Shown here: piece by piece, positions 8,772-16,669 of the stretch | How the letters are laid out: every line of letters begins with the position of its first letter | Numbering within the stretch: the stretch's first letter is position 1 | Source of the DNA: Mycolicibacterium palauense | Lineage (GTDB): Bacteria; Actinomycetota; Actinomycetes; Mycobacteriales; Mycobacteriaceae | Direction: 5' to 3' | NCBI RefSeq assembly: GCF_002592005.1 | Contig: NZ_NVQF01000021.1 | Location: 1 to 64,000 of the forward strand | Length of the DNA: 64,000 bases | Program-made: the position numbers and the translations under genes | The notes under the pieces: generated by a model | Databases searched by the model: none | What the model saw: only the letters and a program-made list of their open reading frames with translations | What the model was told of the DNA's origin: nothing

Positions 8772-9868
8772 GACCCTCCGTGCAGCTCGCTCAGCAGGGA
8801 CATGTCGACCACTTTGGCGGCGTCGACGGTCTTGAGGCCGGATGCCTCCATGCCCCGGTAGATCGGCCCGGCGAGATACTCCTCGTCGATCCACATGTAC
8901 CCATGCTCGTTGGTGCCCTCACTGCTGGCCAGTGGGATATACGCGGCATTGTGCTCGATCTCGCTGTCCAGGGTCAGGCCATCCGTCTTGCCGTAGACGT
9001 CGACGGCGAGCTTGGGCCCGGCGGTGGGGTCGGCGATGTCTTCGTCGAAACCCTGCAGGGTCGCGGCCAGGAATCCCTTTAAGGCGTCCCGCTTGGCCTC
9101 GAGGGTGTCGGTGGTGACGAAGATGGACAGCGTGTAGGCGGGTAGGCCGGCATCGGTGAAGGACAGGATGCCCGGCATGTGACCCACCGCGGCCTTGTAT
9201 GACAACACCTCATCGGTGATGAAACCGGCCAGCACATCGCAGTCACCGTTGATCAGAGCATCCGGGCCGTATCCGGTGGGCACGAACGTATAGTTGGGGT
9301 CCATGCCATTGAGCTTGAAGATGGCGTCAAACTTGGTCTGGATGCCTTGCGGCCCACCCAGGCGCTTGCCCACGAGGTCGGGAACCGTCGTGATCGGCGA
9401 TTCATAGTCCGACATCAGGACATTGAGATTGCTCTGATACATCGTGCCCAGGCACACTAGGGGATTGCCGTCCGCGATCGCTGCCACCACGGTGGTGATG
9501 TCGGTCGCGATGCCGATGTCGGCCTTGCCGGCGGCAACGATGCCCTCGATGGCGCCGATGTCCGAACCGCCCGGGATGAAACTGACGGCGACATTCTGAT
9601 CCTCGTAGTGGCCGTTGGAGTCTGCCAGAAACAGTGGTGCGTACTCGGTGTCGGGCACCCAGGACAGCTGAATCGAGAAGTCGCTGACCCCGTCCGGCGA
9701 CGCGCCGGTGCTGTCACTGTTGGCCGAAGAGCCGCTGCCGCTGGGTGATCCACAGGCGGTCAGCAACGGAGTGGCAGCGGCCAGGGCCCCGCCGGCCCCG
9801 ATCACGCCGAGCAGGCGGCGGCGGGAGATGGCGGTGGCGGCGACGGTGGTGGCTGGGTGAGGTGACAC
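8768..9868 (-). CDS. NMT1/THI5-like substrate-binding lipoprotein
   Basis: A 366-aa binding protein of the NMT1/SsuA-like family that captures the importer's ligand outside the membrane. The GTG start at 9868 puts a twin-arginine motif (SRRRLLGVIG, residues 15-24) before a hydrophobic stretch and a lipobox LLTAC with Cys39, so it is a Tat-exported lipoprotein. The mature part has the family pattern (WVPDTEYAPLFLADSNGHYED, then DIGIATDITTVVAAIADGNP). Relatives bind pyrimidines, sulfonates, riboflavin or aromatic acids, so the ligand cannot be read from sequence. Confidence 0.88.
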   Translation of the reverse strand: MSPHPATTVAATAISRRRLLGVIGAGGALAAATPLLTACGSPSGSGSSANSDSTGASPDGVSDFSIQLSWVPDTEYAPLFLADSNGHYEDQNVAVSFIPGGSDIGAIEGIVAAGKADIGIATDITTVVAAIADGNPLVCLGTMYQSNLNVLMSDYESPITTVPDLVGKRLGGPQGIQTKFDAIFKLNGMDPNYTFVPTGYGPDALINGDCDVLAGFITDEVLSYKAAVGHMPGILSFTDAGLPAYTLSIFVTTDTLEAKRDALKGFLAATLQGFDEDIADPTAGPKLAVDVYGKTDGLTLDSEIEHNAAYIPLASSEGTNEHGYMWIDEEYLAGPIYRGMEASGLKTVDAAKVVDMSLLSELHGGS

Positions 9869-9911
9869 GGGTGCTCCAGATTCGGGACGATGGTTTGTTG
9901 GTCGGTACGTA

Positions 9912-10745
9912 CTACTCGAATCGCTCACTGGCCAGACGACACAGGCTGGAAACCAGGGAGAACAGGACGACGGACAAAGCAATGGATATCGCCGAGCAGG
10001 CCCAGGCCTCGGCGGTGCGGTAGGACACCTGCGCAACGATCAGTCGGTAGCCAAGGCCGTTGGTGCCCATGATCCACTGAGCCAGCATCGCGCCGGCGAC
10101 GGCAGCAACCACCGAAAGCCGGAGCGACACCAAGGTGCGCGGCAACGCTGCGGGCGCGGCGAGCCGGATGAATCGCTGCCAACGGGTGGCACCGAGCACG
10201 GTGAACAGGTCGGCGGATCCCGTGGGCACGGCCAGCAGACCTGATGTTGTGAACACCATGACGGGAAAGAACGCGATCAGCGCGGCGATGATGACGATCG
10301 TCGAGGTGTTGTAGCCGAACACCCGCGCCAGGATCGGCGAAATCACCGCCACCGGCAGGCACTGGGTGAGCAACACCGGGCCGCTGATCATCGCCTGGGC
10401 GGTGGTGGAAAACCACGAGGCCGAAGCCAACAGCACCCCGGCGGCCACCCCTAGCAGCATGCCACCCAGAACCACCTCAACGGTGTGCCAAGCGTTGAGG
10501 GCGAAACCTCCCGGTTGAGAGGCGATGTAGGCCATAACATCAACGGGATCCGGTGCGACGGCCGGCGGTAGGTCCGCCAGACGCACCCACAGCCACCACG
10601 CCACCAACAGCGCGACCAGTGGCCACAACGCATCCAGGGCACCGCGCGCGACGACTCGCGCCGTGGTGCGCACGCTGTGGCGTCGTCCGGGTGTGGAGGC
10701 GCGCTGCATCCCGGCGGCTCGGCGCGGCATCGCCAGCTGGGTCAC
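9912..10745 (-). CDS. ABC permease 2, SsuC/TauC type
   Basis: A second permease of the same importer, ~277 aa from GTG 10745 (ATG 10730 is an alternative). It has about six hydrophobic segments and a coupling loop at LFTVLGATRWQRFIRLAAPAALP. It is clearly different in sequence from permease 1, which points to a heterodimeric pore. It lies directly downstream of the Rieske oxygenase and 43 bp upstream of the binding-protein gene, in one leftward operon. Confidence 0.87.
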   Translation of the reverse strand: MTQLAMPRRAAGMQRASTPGRRHSVRTTARVVARGALDALWPLVALLVAWWLWVRLADLPPAVAPDPVDVMAYIASQPGGFALNAWHTVEVVLGGMLLGVAAGVLLASASWFSTTAQAMISGPVLLTQCLPVAVISPILARVFGYNTSTIVIIAALIAFFPVMVFTTSGLLAVPTGSADLFTVLGATRWQRFIRLAAPAALPRTLVSLRLSVVAAVAGAMLAQWIMGTNGLGYRLIVAQVSYRTAEAWACSAISIALSVVLFSLVSSLCRLASERFE

Positions 10746-10810
10746 CGCAGCACCGCCGATACGGGTCGCCGGGCGCCGCCGACTGGTGTGGGTTGGCTCA
10801 TCGCCATCGA

Positions 10811-12031
10811 TCAGCCAACCCGGGTGGACAACTCGACGGATCCGGGATCGACCTCGGCCGCGTACCTCAGGTAGCGCAGCGTCAACCAGCGGTTCATCTG
10901 GGGCAGGGTCCCCTCCTGCCAACTGTAGCGGCCGCGTTTGGCGTACCGGGAACGTTGGCCCCACTGCATCCGGGTATTTGAGTAGATGTCCTGCTCGTTG
11001 ATGACTTCGTTGACGGCGTTCTGCATGTCGAAAGCCCACTCGAACCCGGGGGACTTTGTCGAGCTCTCCGGAAATAGCCACGCCATACGAAGCGTCATGG
11101 CGTTGCCGGACTCGGGGGTGATCAGGAAGTAGAACACCTGGTCGGGGCTCAGCGCGAAGAACACGGTCGGCAGCACCGACGCGAAAGTGATTCGCTTGCG
11201 GCGCTCGTCGGACAGGTTCGGTAGTACCGGGAGGATGACCTTGCCGGTCGGGTTGAACCCGGCGTCCATCCACCGGTAGTGCGTGGGATGCATGACTTGG
11301 CCGTCAGAGTCGTCCCACGGCAGGAACTCGGCCATCGACGCCGGCGCCATGTCGTGATAGCCCTGGTGCACGAACGAAGTGTGGTAGGGCTCAAGTGCAT
11401 TCTCGTGCATGCCCTTCCAGTTCCAGGGCTGGTTCTTGTACTCCATGGTCTTCACCACTGTGAGATTGCCTACGTCGTAGGCCTCCATCTCCGGCGCCAG
11501 CTTGCCGAGCGTCGGCGCCAGCGGCGCAGCATCAGGGTCCATATTGGCGAAGATCATGCCGTACCAGAGCTCGACTTTGAGCTGAGGAAGCGAAGTCTCA
11601 GAACGTAATTCGGCCAGCGGGCAGGTACGGGTCATCTCGGGGGCCGCGACGAGATCTCCGTTGAGGTCGTAGGCCCAGTAGTGGTAGGCGCAGCGGAACT
11701 GTTTGGTGTTGCCCTTGTCGCCGTCAACGGTGACCGGATAACCGCGGTGCTGACAGATCGATGACATCACTCGCACCACACCGTCGCCGGTGCGAACCAC
11801 GATCAGCGGTTCGTCGGCCACGTCGATGGTGAAGTAGTCGCCTTCGTTGGGGATTTGGCTGACATGCCCAAGGCACAGCCATTCCCGGGCGAAAACCGCC
11901 TCTTTCTCGAATTCGTAGAACTCCTCGGAGGTGTAGACCGCCGACGGCATGGTGCGAGCGGTCGTGTAGTCGGTCGATTCAGTGTCGAGCGCGTCGAGGA
12001 TCGCGCGTACCTCTCGGGTCAGCCGAGTCAT
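10811..12031 (-). CDS. Rieske-type aromatic ring-hydroxylating oxygenase, alpha subunit
   Basis: A 406-aa oxygenase. The Rieske [2Fe-2S] ligands are Cys93-Gln-His95 and Cys114-x-x-His117. The mononuclear iron site shows Glu214, His217 and His222 in ENALEPYHTSFVH, with an Asp in NEQDIYSN as likely third ligand. Such enzymes hydroxylate rings or oxidatively demethylate/dealkylate. No beta subunit, ferredoxin or reductase gene is present, so electrons must come from elsewhere. The ATG at 12031 has an AGGAG ribosome site ~8 nt upstream. It is flanked by the cupin upstream and the importer downstream in the same operon. Confidence 0.93.
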   Translation of the reverse strand: MTRLTREVRAILDALDTESTDYTTARTMPSAVYTSEEFYEFEKEAVFAREWLCLGHVSQIPNEGDYFTIDVADEPLIVVRTGDGVVRVMSSICQHRGYPVTVDGDKGNTKQFRCAYHYWAYDLNGDLVAAPEMTRTCPLAELRSETSLPQLKVELWYGMIFANMDPDAAPLAPTLGKLAPEMEAYDVGNLTVVKTMEYKNQPWNWKGMHENALEPYHTSFVHQGYHDMAPASMAEFLPWDDSDGQVMHPTHYRWMDAGFNPTGKVILPVLPNLSDERRKRITFASVLPTVFFALSPDQVFYFLITPESGNAMTLRMAWLFPESSTKSPGFEWAFDMQNAVNEVINEQDIYSNTRMQWGQRSRYAKRGRYSWQEGTLPQMNRWLTLRYLRYAAEVDPGSVELSTRVG

Positions 12032-12072
12032 GGTGGGCTCCTGGAAAGAGTTGGGATGCTGTGGTATTACGG

Positions 12073-12483
12073 TCAGCCGATGTTGACGACTGCGGGCTCC
12101 TCGGCGTTGCGGGCGACGACGCACAGGCAGTCGACGTCCCCAGGGTTCTCCTCGCGGTGTACCAGACCGCCTGGTACCACGACGATCTGGCCCGAGAATG
12201 CGGTGAAGTCTTCTTCGCCCTGCGGGCCGTCGACAAGGAAGCGCATGGCGCCGGAGATGATGCATACTATCGTGGTTTGTCCCTGGTGATGGTGTGCCAG
12301 CGAATGATGACCGGGTGGCAGCACGCTGACTCCCATCCACATTCCACCCGCTGAGGCGGCGGTTCCACGCGACAGTCCGCCGGAGGCGCCACCGGCGTCG
12401 GCGGCGTTGTCGGCGTCCATCGCGGCAGCGCTGACTACCTGGCTACCGCTGGGATAGGTGATCTGTTCAGCCGACGAACTCAT
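12073..12483 (-). CDS. Small single-domain cupin
   Basis: A 136-aa cupin_2 protein with a metal-binding pattern: PPGHHSLAHHHQGQTTIVCII (His cluster of motif 1) and PGGLVHREEN (motif 2 His). It may be a ring-cleaving or other metal enzyme, or bind a pathway intermediate. The start at ATG 12483 is preceded by GGGAG and overlaps the end of the RidA gene by 17 bp. It sits between RidA and the Rieske oxygenase. The exact reaction is not predictable. Confidence 0.82.
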   Translation of the reverse strand: MSSSAEQITYPSGSQVVSAAAMDADNAADAGGASGGLSRGTAASAGGMWMGVSVLPPGHHSLAHHHQGQTTIVCIISGAMRFLVDGPQGEEDFTAFSGQIVVVPGGLVHREENPGDVDCLCVVARNAEEPAVVNIG

Positions 12484-12904
12484 CTGTGACTCCCTGGTTG
12501 TGCGTTGTTGCAATGCCTTCGATCTCGATCAGGAACTCCGGGCGTACCAGTCGTGCCACCACCAGCAGGGTGTTGCCCGGTGGCCGACGCTGGGGGTACA
12601 GCTGTGCGAATATGTCCTCGCGGATGCGGTAGAAGTCGTCGATATGGGTCGGGTCGACCAGGTAAGTGGTCATCTTGACCAGTTCGCCGAACGAGCTCCC
12701 GGCCGCCGTCAGCGTCTGCCCCAGCAGCGTGAACACGGTGCGCATCTGCAGTTCGAAGTCACCGGCGCCGACGGTCGCGCCGGCGCGGTCGACGGACAGC
12801 ACCCCGCTGATCGCGGCCAGGGAGGCCCCGGGCGGGCAGATCACCGCCGGGGAGTAGAACCCGACGGTCTTGCCGCCGGTGCCGGCTACGCCGTTGGCGC
12901 CCAT
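12467..12904 (-). CDS. RidA/YjgF-family enamine/imine deaminase
   Basis: A 145-aa Rid protein. It keeps the Arg that in active RidA binds the substrate carboxylate (Arg118 in VVARLVRPEFLIEIEGIA) and the family's IEIEGIA end. Members hydrolyse 2-imino/enamino acids to oxo acids; a known catabolic member is 2-aminomuconate deaminase. Placement between an FAH-family enzyme and a ring oxygenase suggests it removes a ring-derived nitrogen in this pathway. It overlaps the FAH gene by 1 bp (TGATG). Confidence 0.88.
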   Translation of the reverse strand: MGANGVAGTGGKTVGFYSPAVICPPGASLAAISGVLSVDRAGATVGAGDFELQMRTVFTLLGQTLTAAGSSFGELVKMTTYLVDPTHIDDFYRIREDIFAQLYPQRRPPGNTLLVVARLVRPEFLIEIEGIATTHNQGVTDEFVG

Positions 12905-13773
12905 CAGGACACCGCCCCACTGGCCAGTGCGATCGCATCCGGGGTGTCGGTGTGGGTCACCACGCGGTTGTGCAGCGAGCCGATTCCTGTGATGGCGGTG
13001 TCTACGACATCACCATCTACGAGGAATCTCGGTGGGGTGCGAGCGAACCCGACTCCCGACGGGGTTCCGGTGGCGATCACGTCGCCGGGCTGCAGTGTTA
13101 CATAGCGCGAGATCACCTCAATCTGCTCGGGGATACCGAAGATCATGTCGCGCGTGTTGGCGCGCTGCATGAGCTCACCGTTGACTTCCAGAGTGATGTC
13201 CAGCTCGGGCGGCCGGGCGAACTCGTCGGAAGTGACGATCCAGGGTCCCACCGGAGTGGAGCCGTCGACGTTCTTACCCAGGTGCCACTGCTTGTGGCGG
13301 TGTTGGACATCGCGGGCAGTGATGTCGTTGACGACGGTGTAGCCATAGATGTGTGTACCCGCATCCGCGCGGGCGATGTCACGTCCTCCGGTTCCGATCA
13401 CCACGCCCAGCTCGACCTCCCAGTCGAATTCGCTCGACACATCGGGGCTGAGCTTCAGATCGTCGCGAGGTCCCGTGACAGCCGCGACGGTCTTGAAGAA
13501 CACGATGGGGTGCTCGGGCACCTCGGCAACGAAGGCCTCGGCCGACTCCCGCTGATGCTCGAAGTAGTTGATGCCGACACAGAGCACGCCTCGGCAATTG
13601 GTCGCCAGCGGGGCCAGCAATTGGACGTCGGAAAGCGGGATTTCCTCCGCGGCCGGCTCGGCAGCCACGCCGGCGATCAACTCGTCGAGCGATTGCCGGA
13701 CGGCCACAACGGCATCGCCGGTGACGAGACCGGCGGATACAGCGCCACCGTGGCGGAACTTCGCTACCCTCAT
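12904..13773 (-). CDS. Fumarylacetoacetate-hydrolase-family enzyme
   Basis: A 289-aa FAH-family protein. The metal-site Glu lies in DWEVELGVVIG, with the family blocks GYTVVNDITARDVQ, HLGKNVDGSTPVGPW and GDVIATGTPSGVG. Members cleave or decarboxylate acylpyruvates, or isomerise dienoates after ring cleavage. An AGGAGG site upstream supports ATG 13773. Downstream genes overlap it, so it is co-expressed with RidA, the cupin, the Rieske enzyme and the importer. It is a natural late step after ring opening. Confidence 0.92.
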   Translation of the reverse strand: MRVAKFRHGGAVSAGLVTGDAVVAVRQSLDELIAGVAAEPAAEEIPLSDVQLLAPLATNCRGVLCVGINYFEHQRESAEAFVAEVPEHPIVFFKTVAAVTGPRDDLKLSPDVSSEFDWEVELGVVIGTGGRDIARADAGTHIYGYTVVNDITARDVQHRHKQWHLGKNVDGSTPVGPWIVTSDEFARPPELDITLEVNGELMQRANTRDMIFGIPEQIEVISRYVTLQPGDVIATGTPSGVGFARTPPRFLVDGDVVDTAITGIGSLHNRVVTHTDTPDAIALASGAVS

Positions 13774-13832
13774 CTGATTCGGTCCTCCTGCTGTGTCGTA
13801 CTGTGCGTGCTGGGCCGTGCCGTAGGAGCACT

Positions 13833-14369
13833 TCAGCCGGGTCGCGCGGGATCCCACATCCGGACATCGAGCCAGCCCACGTCGAACGGAGTTCGGAAGT
13901 CCAGGGCCAGGCGCAGGTGGGAGAACTTCCACTGGCCCTCGCGCCGTACGAAGTCGTCGATGTAGATGCCGGCCTGCCAAAAGGCGCGGTCACGACCTGC
14001 GTTGCAGGTCTGCAACAGCTTCCAGCGTCCGGTCGCTGCGTCACCGTCGACGGCGATTTCCTCATTGGTGAGGAAATGGGAGGTGAACGACATCGCACTT
14101 GCCGCCGCGACGAAGGATTCGGCGATGGCCTCCCTGCCGACTATGCGACTGCCCGCGCTCACCGGTTCGTCGCCTTCCAGCGGGCGGTCGGGCAGACTCT
14201 CCCAGATCGCGTCCTCCCAGAAAAGGTCGGCGACCGCACCGCGGAGGCGGTCGTCGAGACCCTGCATGTAGGCCGCCTTCAGTCTGCGGATCGTGTCCTG
14301 GGCCTCGAGCCTCTCCAGTCGCTCCAGCACGTCGGCTCCCGCGGCCGGGGCCTGTCCGGGCTCTGCCAT
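13833..14369 (-). CDS. SnoaL-like / NTF2-fold protein, first gene of the operon
   Basis: About 178 aa with the SnoaL-like pattern: helix IRRLKAAYMQGLDDRLRG, core LFWEDAIWESLP, and the end FVRREGQWKFSHLRLALDF. This fold includes small isomerases and hydratases and the beta subunits of ring-hydroxylating dioxygenases, so it could conceivably partner the Rieske protein. ATG 14369 is chosen because a TATGAT -10 box covers the upstream ATG-ATG at 14385-14390; the longer form would be 185 aa. Confidence 0.75.
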   Translation of the reverse strand: MAEPGQAPAAGADVLERLERLEAQDTIRRLKAAYMQGLDDRLRGAVADLFWEDAIWESLPDRPLEGDEPVSAGSRIVGREAIAESFVAAASAMSFTSHFLTNEEIAVDGDAATGRWKLLQTCNAGRDRAFWQAGIYIDDFVRREGQWKFSHLRLALDFRTPFDVGWLDVRMWDPARPG

Positions 14370-14383
14370 ACCGGAGTTATTTC

Positions 14384-14394
14384 GCATCATATAA
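14384..14394 (-). promoter_or_regulatory. Candidate -10 promoter/operator, second copy of TTATATGATGC
   Basis: Read on the minus strand this is the same 11-mer as at 3746-3756, with TATGAT as -10 hexamer, 15 nt before the SnoaL-like start. Both copies precede a cluster 1 transcription unit in the same orientation. Confidence 0.5.
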
Positions 14395-14565
14395 AAAGTG
14401 AACCAGCATGAGTGCGATGCGTCCACCGACACCACCTCAATCAACATGACGTTTACTTGCACGAAATACGTTGTCGTGGCGGGTAGGGGCGATCTTATCG
14501 CGCGCAGAATGCGCTGTCGGCCCGTCGTGCATCCACCCTGCAAGGCAAAGAAACGACGAAGAATC

Positions 14566-14573
14566 TATAAAAT
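14566..14573 (+). promoter_or_regulatory. AT-rich -10-like element for the amidohydrolase
   Basis: TATAAAAT lies about 60 bp upstream of the amidohydrolase start, in the divergent intergenic region at 14391-14632. It is one of the few AT-rich tracts here and is the best -10 candidate for the rightward unit. Confidence 0.35.
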
Positions 14574-14632
14574 ATGGCAAGCTGGGCCCTGCCCGATGCG
14601 CTCACACCCCGATGAACCCTTGAAGAGAAACG

Positions 14633-15724
14633 GTGGTCTACGTGCCCAACACCCATACGCCGGTTCGCCTCACCGACGTCCTCGATCCGCTGACCGGTGA
14701 ACGGACCGATATCAGCTTCGATGTGCCCGGCCCGGTCCGGGCCACACCCGAACCCGTCATCGACGGGGCTGGGCTGTGGGTCCTGCCCGGCCTCTACGAT
14801 GCCGACGCGCATCTCCCGGTGCTGGACCGCGGTGTGCGCGAGACCGACCGTTGGCGGGCGCTCGCGGGCGGGGTCACGTCCCTGAACACCGCGGTGCCGT
14901 GGCATCTGCTCGAACCGCTGGACCTCGACGCGGTCACGACATTCCTGGCCGCGACGGCGTTTCCCCGGATGCTGCCGATCCTTTCGGTGGCCGACTCCCC
15001 CTCCAGTGCAGGCTTCGCGGCCTGGCTGGAGAGCTTCGGGGATCAGATCCGCAGCACATGGATGCCTACGATCAAGCTGTACTCGAACGATCCCAACTTC
15101 TGGCGTAATCTCGAAGCCATCTGGGCCGCGGGATGCCGCGCCGCGATCTACTTCTACGACCGATCGTCCTACGAGCGGGTGCTGCAGAGCGCCGGTCCGG
15201 TGCATTTCCGCCACGTCATCGACAAGTCCATGTCGGACGACATCGGTTCACGTGCGGACTCCACCTGTCAGACGTCACCGCATTTTCTTGTCGAGCTGCC
15301 ACCGGAGCGTCCATCCGAGCTTCACGTGCTGCCACCGGTGCCCGGTGAACCCGCCCGCAGCAGCCTGCGTGGGGTGCTTGCCGAGCACGTCGACCTGATC
15401 GCCAGCGACCACAACGCGCCCATCCTCGGTAACACCGGACCGGGCCTGGAGATCGAGCAGCACCTGCTGCCGGCGCTACTCGCCCTAGTCGAGCAGGATG
15501 TGATGGCATTGTCCACCGCGCTGGAGAAGTCGACCACAGGGGCAGAAGCGGTCTTTCGTCCCAGCGCGGCTCTGTCGCGTGCCAGGCTCATCGTCGACCC
15601 GGGGCCCACCGGACCTGTGGGATTATGGCCAGGCCAGGAGTCGCGGCGCGCGGCTTTCCGCGGCGTTCCGTTGCCGGGTACCGTCGTCGCCGCCTTCGAA
15701 TCCGGGCGTGGCTGTTTTCTTTGA
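14633..15724 (+). CDS. Divergent dihydroorotase/hydantoinase-like amidohydrolase
   Basis: A 363-aa amidohydrolase of the cyclic-amide-opening group. Lys148 in MPTIKLYS fits the carbamylated bridging lysine, His194 in HFRHVID and His217 in TSPHF fit the two metal histidines, and Asp259-His260 in IASDHNAP fits the catalytic Asp. The first metal motif reads D56-A-D58-A-H60, where D-x-H-x-H is expected, so one ligand His is replaced by Asp. It is also shorter than typical hydantoinases (~430-460). It may have one metal, altered chemistry or a non-catalytic role. The GTG start at 14633 is tentative (GTG 14642 is possible). It is followed by the GntR gene. Confidence 0.78.
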   Translation: MVYVPNTHTPVRLTDVLDPLTGERTDISFDVPGPVRATPEPVIDGAGLWVLPGLYDADAHLPVLDRGVRETDRWRALAGGVTSLNTAVPWHLLEPLDLDAVTTFLAATAFPRMLPILSVADSPSSAGFAAWLESFGDQIRSTWMPTIKLYSNDPNFWRNLEAIWAAGCRAAIYFYDRSSYERVLQSAGPVHFRHVIDKSMSDDIGSRADSTCQTSPHFLVELPPERPSELHVLPPVPGEPARSSLRGVLAEHVDLIASDHNAPILGNTGPGLEIEQHLLPALLALVEQDVMALSTALEKSTTGAEAVFRPSAALSRARLIVDPGPTGPVGLWPGQESRRAAFRGVPLPGTVVAAFESGRGCFL

Positions 15725-15778
15725 CCGGACTGGGACACCGGAGAACACATGTGAACGACAGGGGAGGGACTCCAGACC

Positions 15779-16543
15779 ATGACGCCGTCGAAGGACGCTG
15801 GTAAAGCGGCGCGGGCACCGCTGCCGCCCATGGGCCTCAGCACCGCGCGTACTGCGCATCGCGACGTTGCAGACCGACTCCGCCACGCGATTGTGTCCGG
15901 AGTCCTGCCCAGCGGCACTCACCTGACACAGGTTGAGTTGGCCCAGACCATGAACGTGAGCGTGACCCCGGTGCGTGAAGCCCTGCGCGAACTCGAGAAC
16001 GAGGGGCTCGTCGATTTCGATCCCTTCCGAGGCGCAACGGTGCACGCCGTCGCCCTCGACGAGCTCGAGGAGATCTACGAACTGCGGCGTGTGCTCGTTC
16101 CCCTCGCCATCCGCGAGCGAGTCACCACCATCACCGACGAGGAACTGGACCAGGCCGACAGCATCGCCAAGCGGATGAACCTCGACATGAGCGACTCCGA
16201 ATGGGTCGACGCCAACCGTGCGCTGCATACGGTGCTCGACGGGGCGCCCAGCCAGCCGCACCTGCACGCCTTCTTGCGTCGACTGGCCGACATCTCGGCG
16301 CTGTACGTTGGCATTTCGGTACAGACCGACCCGGAGCGCCGTCGGCGTGCCCGCGATGACCACAACGCGCTCATCGCCGCCTACCGCATCCGAAATGCCG
16401 ACGCGGTCACCGCGATCACGCTGCGCCACCTCAACGACACCGCCGCAGTGGCCGCCAACGCGCTACGCAGTCAGGCCACGGCGGCCAACGCGGACGCCGG
16501 GCCCGGATCACCCTCGCCTCCCGAAGAGGTCGGCGTGCGCTGA
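15779..16543 (+). CDS. GntR-family (FCD) transcription regulator of cluster 1
   Basis: A 254-aa regulator. The winged-helix DNA-binding part at residues ~25-90 includes SGVLPSGTHLTQVELAQTMN and VTPVREALRELENEGLV. The FCD ligand domain follows, with its metal His pattern in NRALHTVL and later RHLNDTA. A GGAGGG site precedes the ATG. Its position at the end of the cluster and after the amidohydrolase suggests it represses the catabolic operons until a pathway acid or imported ligand is bound. The target sites are not proven. Confidence 0.92.
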   Translation: MTPSKDAGKAARAPLPPMGLSTARTAHRDVADRLRHAIVSGVLPSGTHLTQVELAQTMNVSVTPVREALRELENEGLVDFDPFRGATVHAVALDELEEIYELRRVLVPLAIRERVTTITDEELDQADSIAKRMNLDMSDSEWVDANRALHTVLDGAPSQPHLHAFLRRLADISALYVGISVQTDPERRRRARDDHNALIAAYRIRNADAVTAITLRHLNDTAAVAANALRSQATAANADAGPGSPSPPEEVGVR

Positions 16544-16669
16544 CAACGCCGTCGCCGTCGCCGCCGCCGCCGTCGACCGGCCGCGACCGCGCCGGTACCG
16601 CCATGCGGTTCGGCATCGCCGATCTTGCGGGGCTCCCTCGGCCGGACAGACCGCGACTGGCCGCCCCGC

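Noticed and set aside
10746-11273. Longer start for permease 2
   Set aside because: It would overlap deeply into the Rieske gene and gives no permease-like sequence; GTG 10745 is enough.
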